The notes beneath the pieces were generated by a model that saw only the letters and a program-made list of their open reading frames with translations, was not told the DNA's origin and did not search any database. From positions 1-16,786 of the forward strand of contig JABJKO010000255.1 of assembly GCA_018660305.1 (NCBI GenBank): a stretch of 16,786 nt of DNA, in the 5' to 3' direction. Positions 14,745-16,786 of the stretch are shown here, one piece after another (position 1 is the stretch's first letter; each line of letters begins with the position of its first letter). Source of the stretch: Rhodospirillaceae bacterium (GTDB taxonomy: Bacteria > Pseudomonadota > Alphaproteobacteria > MPNO01 > UBA2964). The position numbers and the translations under genes were made by a program.

Positions 14745-15752
14745 TTAGCTGCCTGGTGCAGACTGATGTCGCACGTTGAGTTTCTCTTCGCGCGTGAGTT
14801 GCCCGCTTCGGAATTCCCGAGCAATGTAGAAGCGTGGATGCTTGTTGCTGTGCCGAAGAAGGTGGACCATATATTCCGCCAACATGCCGATTGCCAGCGC
14901 CAGCAGGAAAAACTGAACCGATAACTGGAGGGATAGAGTGGTCCAGCCATCCGCGACATTTTCTTTTAGAAAATAGGATAGAACGACGTAGACCGAGTAA
15001 ATCAGGCTCGCGCTGGAAGCAATCCCGCAGGTAATAGTGACAAATCGCAAAGGTACGGTGGAGGTGAACATCAACAAGGAAATAGCGTAGCTCGCTGCTT
15101 CGCGAAAACTCCGCCTCATCCGGTGCGGTCTATTTTGGGTCACTGTATATACTAGGCGGTCACTCTTGAAGCCGCCCATCATGGGCAAAAGTTGATAGGT
15201 GACGTGAGCGTCTTCATGCTGCAATACGAAGTTGACAAGACGCCGGCTCATCAGACGGTAGCGCGGCGCATCCGCATAAAGATCGTACCCAGATATGGCA
15301 CGGTAAAAGCGCAGAAACCAGTGCGCCGCCATGCCGGAAAAACCCTGGGCACGCCGTTCCCCGGCGTCGGATCGGACAGCTAAAACAAGATCGTTGTCGG
15401 CGCGAGCCCGCTCGAGCAGAGCCGGTATCTGGCTAATATCGTCATACGGGTCCAAAAGGATGACATAGTCGCCAATCGCCTGCTGGATGCCGGCGATCCG
15501 CGCCAGGTCGTCATTAACCTGTGCCGAAAGGCAATAGACTTGGAGGTTGGGCAATTCGTTGGATAGCGCTTCGAGAACACTAACCGTCCCGTCGCCGCTG
15601 GTATTGTCCACCACGACGATTTCGTAGTCGGTAACGGTATCGGAAAGTATCTTTTGGATAGCAATAACAAGCGCATGAATATAGGGCTCCCCGTCTCGTA
15701 CGACGAGAACCGTTGAAACCAGAGTGTCGAATTTCTGCGTCATACAATCCAT
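14745..15752 (-). CDS. Family 2 glycosyltransferase with C-terminal membrane helices
   Basis: This 335-residue GT2 enzyme resembles GtrB/ArnC/DPM-type polyprenyl-phosphate glycosyltransferases. The catalytic domain has STVLVVRDGEPYI, EIVVVDNTSGDGTV (44-57) and LLDPYDDISQIP (99-110) at the D-x-D region. About residues 234-262 and 272-297 form two membrane helices, followed by a basic tail. The ATG at 15752 begins two bases after the stop of the oxidoreductase, with GAGGGA inside the end of that gene as ribosome-binding site. The two are therefore an operon. It probably charges a polyprenyl phosphate with a sugar for later transfer to a surface glycan; the sugar is unknown. The aspartate motif is looser than in the smaller GT2. 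Confidence 0.87.
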   Translation of the reverse strand: MDCMTQKFDTLVSTVLVVRDGEPYIHALVIAIQKILSDTVTDYEIVVVDNTSGDGTVSVLEALSNELPNLQVYCLSAQVNDDLARIAGIQQAIGDYVILLDPYDDISQIPALLERARADNDLVLAVRSDAGERRAQGFSGMAAHWFLRFYRAISGYDLYADAPRYRLMSRRLVNFVLQHEDAHVTYQLLPMMGGFKSDRLVYTVTQNRPHRMRRSFREAASYAISLLMFTSTVPLRFVTITCGIASSASLIYSVYVVLSYFLKENVADGWTTLSLQLSVQFFLLALAIGMLAEYMVHLLRHSNKHPRFYIAREFRSGQLTREEKLNVRHQSAPGS

Positions 15753-15754
15753 TT

Positions 15755-16786
15755 TTATGTTCCCTCAACGGCCTGTTTTGTTACATGCCGAGGATCGGCA
15801 GTGGTGCCAAGAACATTGCGCATGGCCTCCTTCACATCGAATATGTTGTCTATCTTCCCCCCCAGTATTGAATACATTTCCGCCATGTCACCATGCTGCT
15901 GGAACAGGATAGGTCGGCCATCGTCAACTTCATTCGACAGCAGGATCGCCTTGATTTCAAAAAGCGACTGTTCGTAGTGAGCGTCTTTCAATAAAGGTAA
16001 ATAACGAGTGGCATCGGCGATCATGTAGCGGTGTCGGCTACATGGAGCACTATTATTAAGGACGTCGTATGGATGCACCGCTCCGGCTTCGGCGTCCTGC
16101 CATGCAAAGTGAGGGGTATAACGGACGTGAGTTAACGAATGACATCCTTTTGCCGGAAACGGCATACACGAAAAAAAGGGTCCGTCCATCACTGTAACAC
16201 CAAGACCTGCCAATTGTTCGGGAGGTGTAATCAGCGCAATTTCCGCGATCTCATATTTCAAGCGGGCGCGACCCGCCGGCATTCCTGGCGCGACAAAATT
16301 TAGTCCCGCATAAGTGCAGTTGAACACGCGTGTCGACTGGAGTTCGAGGCGATCATTGCCCTGTGCGAGACTAAGAAGTAATCCGTCCTCTTCTGTTTTA
16401 ACGTCCTCAACTGTCACACCCAGGAGAATATCCACGCAAGCCGCTTCCATTTCCCGGCTTACTATTCCGGCAAGCGCGCGAGCATCGAAGGCATACTCCG
16501 TCACCTCGTAGACCGCATCAATAAGGTCGAGGTTGAACAACTTTTGCAACGGTTCTCCGGCTGGCTGGTAAGCCGCACCGATCTGGTTGCAAAATTTTTC
16601 AAACTGATGTTTCGTGACCAAGCTGTTCTGGGCGCCGATGCAGTAAAGGGCCTTGAAATCGTCGGCAATGCAATCTCGGTAATCATGTGCAAACCGAAGA
16701 AAATTCACGCGGCTTCGGAACGCAGTCGTAAAACTTCGTGGGTAATGGTACCCGTTATGGACGCGCGCTTGGTTGCTGAAGGAGGC
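15755..16786 (-). CDS. FAD-dependent oxidoreductase (DAO family), 5' end outside window
   Basis: The gene is open to the window edge, leaving 343 visible C-terminal residues. The first visible residues (ASFSNQARVHNGYHYPRS) match the FAD-contact region of DAO-family oxidoreductases, which lies tens of residues after the N-terminal GxGxxG motif. That motif must therefore be beyond 16786. A GTG at 16708 can be read as a start, but the conserved segment upstream of it in the same frame shows that it is an internal Val. The C-terminal YSILGGKIDNIFDVKEAM (residue pattern Y-S-I-x-G-G-K) fits the family's second FAD-contact strand. Two bases separate its stop from the membrane GT2. In a glycan locus it might oxidise a sugar intermediate. 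Substrate unknown. Confidence 0.82.
   Translation of the reverse strand, partial: ASFSNQARVHNGYHYPRSFTTAFRSRVNFLRFAHDYRDCIADDFKALYCIGAQNSLVTKHQFEKFCNQIGAAYQPAGEPLQKLFNLDLIDAVYEVTEYAFDARALAGIVSREMEAACVDILLGVTVEDVKTEEDGLLLSLAQGNDRLELQSTRVFNCTYAGLNFVAPGMPAGRARLKYEIAEIALITPPEQLAGLGVTVMDGPFFSCMPFPAKGCHSLTHVRYTPHFAWQDAEAGAVHPYDVLNNSAPCSRHRYMIADATRYLPLLKDAHYEQSLFEIKAILLSNEVDDGRPILFQQHGDMAEMYSILGGKIDNIFDVKEAMRNVLGTTADPRHVTKQAVEGT

Noticed and set aside
15755..16708. Complete 317-residue oxidoreductase starting at a GTG at 16708
   Set aside because: The same frame continues to the window edge and encodes the conserved NQARVHNGYHYPR segment, so the gene is cut by the window rather than starting here.

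Overview
The window looks like chromosomal DNA of a G+C-rich alphaproteobacterium, perhaps Rhodospirillales-like. This is an inference from gene types (a Bug-type solute-binding protein, an NDP-forming acyl-CoA synthetase, a thiolase-like/DUF35 pair, a TfdA-like dioxygenase, an H1-like Lys/Ala/Arg protein) and from codon use. No rRNA, tRNA or CRISPR array was seen.

Layout. (1) 62-574: a periplasmic copper chaperone (PCuAC), convergent with an isocitrate/isopropylmalate-dehydrogenase-family gene (584-1648, minus). A small membrane-anchored protein of unknown function follows (1755-2240, minus). (2) 2326-8590: an acyl-CoA metabolic block. A minus-strand fused NDP-forming acyl-CoA synthetase is divergent from a plus-strand Bug-type binding protein, a thiolase-like protein, a DUF35 protein overlapping it by one base, and an acyl-CoA dehydrogenase. 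A perfect palindrome lies in the divergent promoter region. A reasonable reading is uptake of an organic acid, its activation to a CoA thioester, alpha-beta desaturation and carbon-carbon cleavage. No hydratase is present here. (3) 8762-10519: an SbcD-like metallophosphoesterase converging stop-to-stop on a PIG3-like quinone oxidoreductase. (4) 10603-11353: a histone-H1-like basic repeat protein with a clear intrinsic terminator, divergent from a TauD/TfdA dioxygenase (11629-12501).

(5) Immediately after the dioxygenase stop is the C-terminal stub of an IS630-family transposase (about 12508-12696). Beyond it the DNA becomes visibly more A+T-rich and the content changes. All genes are on the minus strand: a FAD-dependent oxidoreductase cut by the window edge, a membrane-anchored GT2 glycosyltransferase, a second soluble GT2 glycosyltransferase, and an aldo/keto reductase. 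This looks like part of a surface-glycan locus that may have been acquired horizontally, with the dead IS630 stub marking the junction.

The most unusual points are these. The thiolase-like protein lacks the canonical nucleophilic Cys and the GHP His. Its DUF35 partner has lost all four zinc-ribbon cysteines. The H1-like gene is built of nearly identical in-frame 72- and 87-bp repeats. Several well-formed dyads lie upstream of genes.
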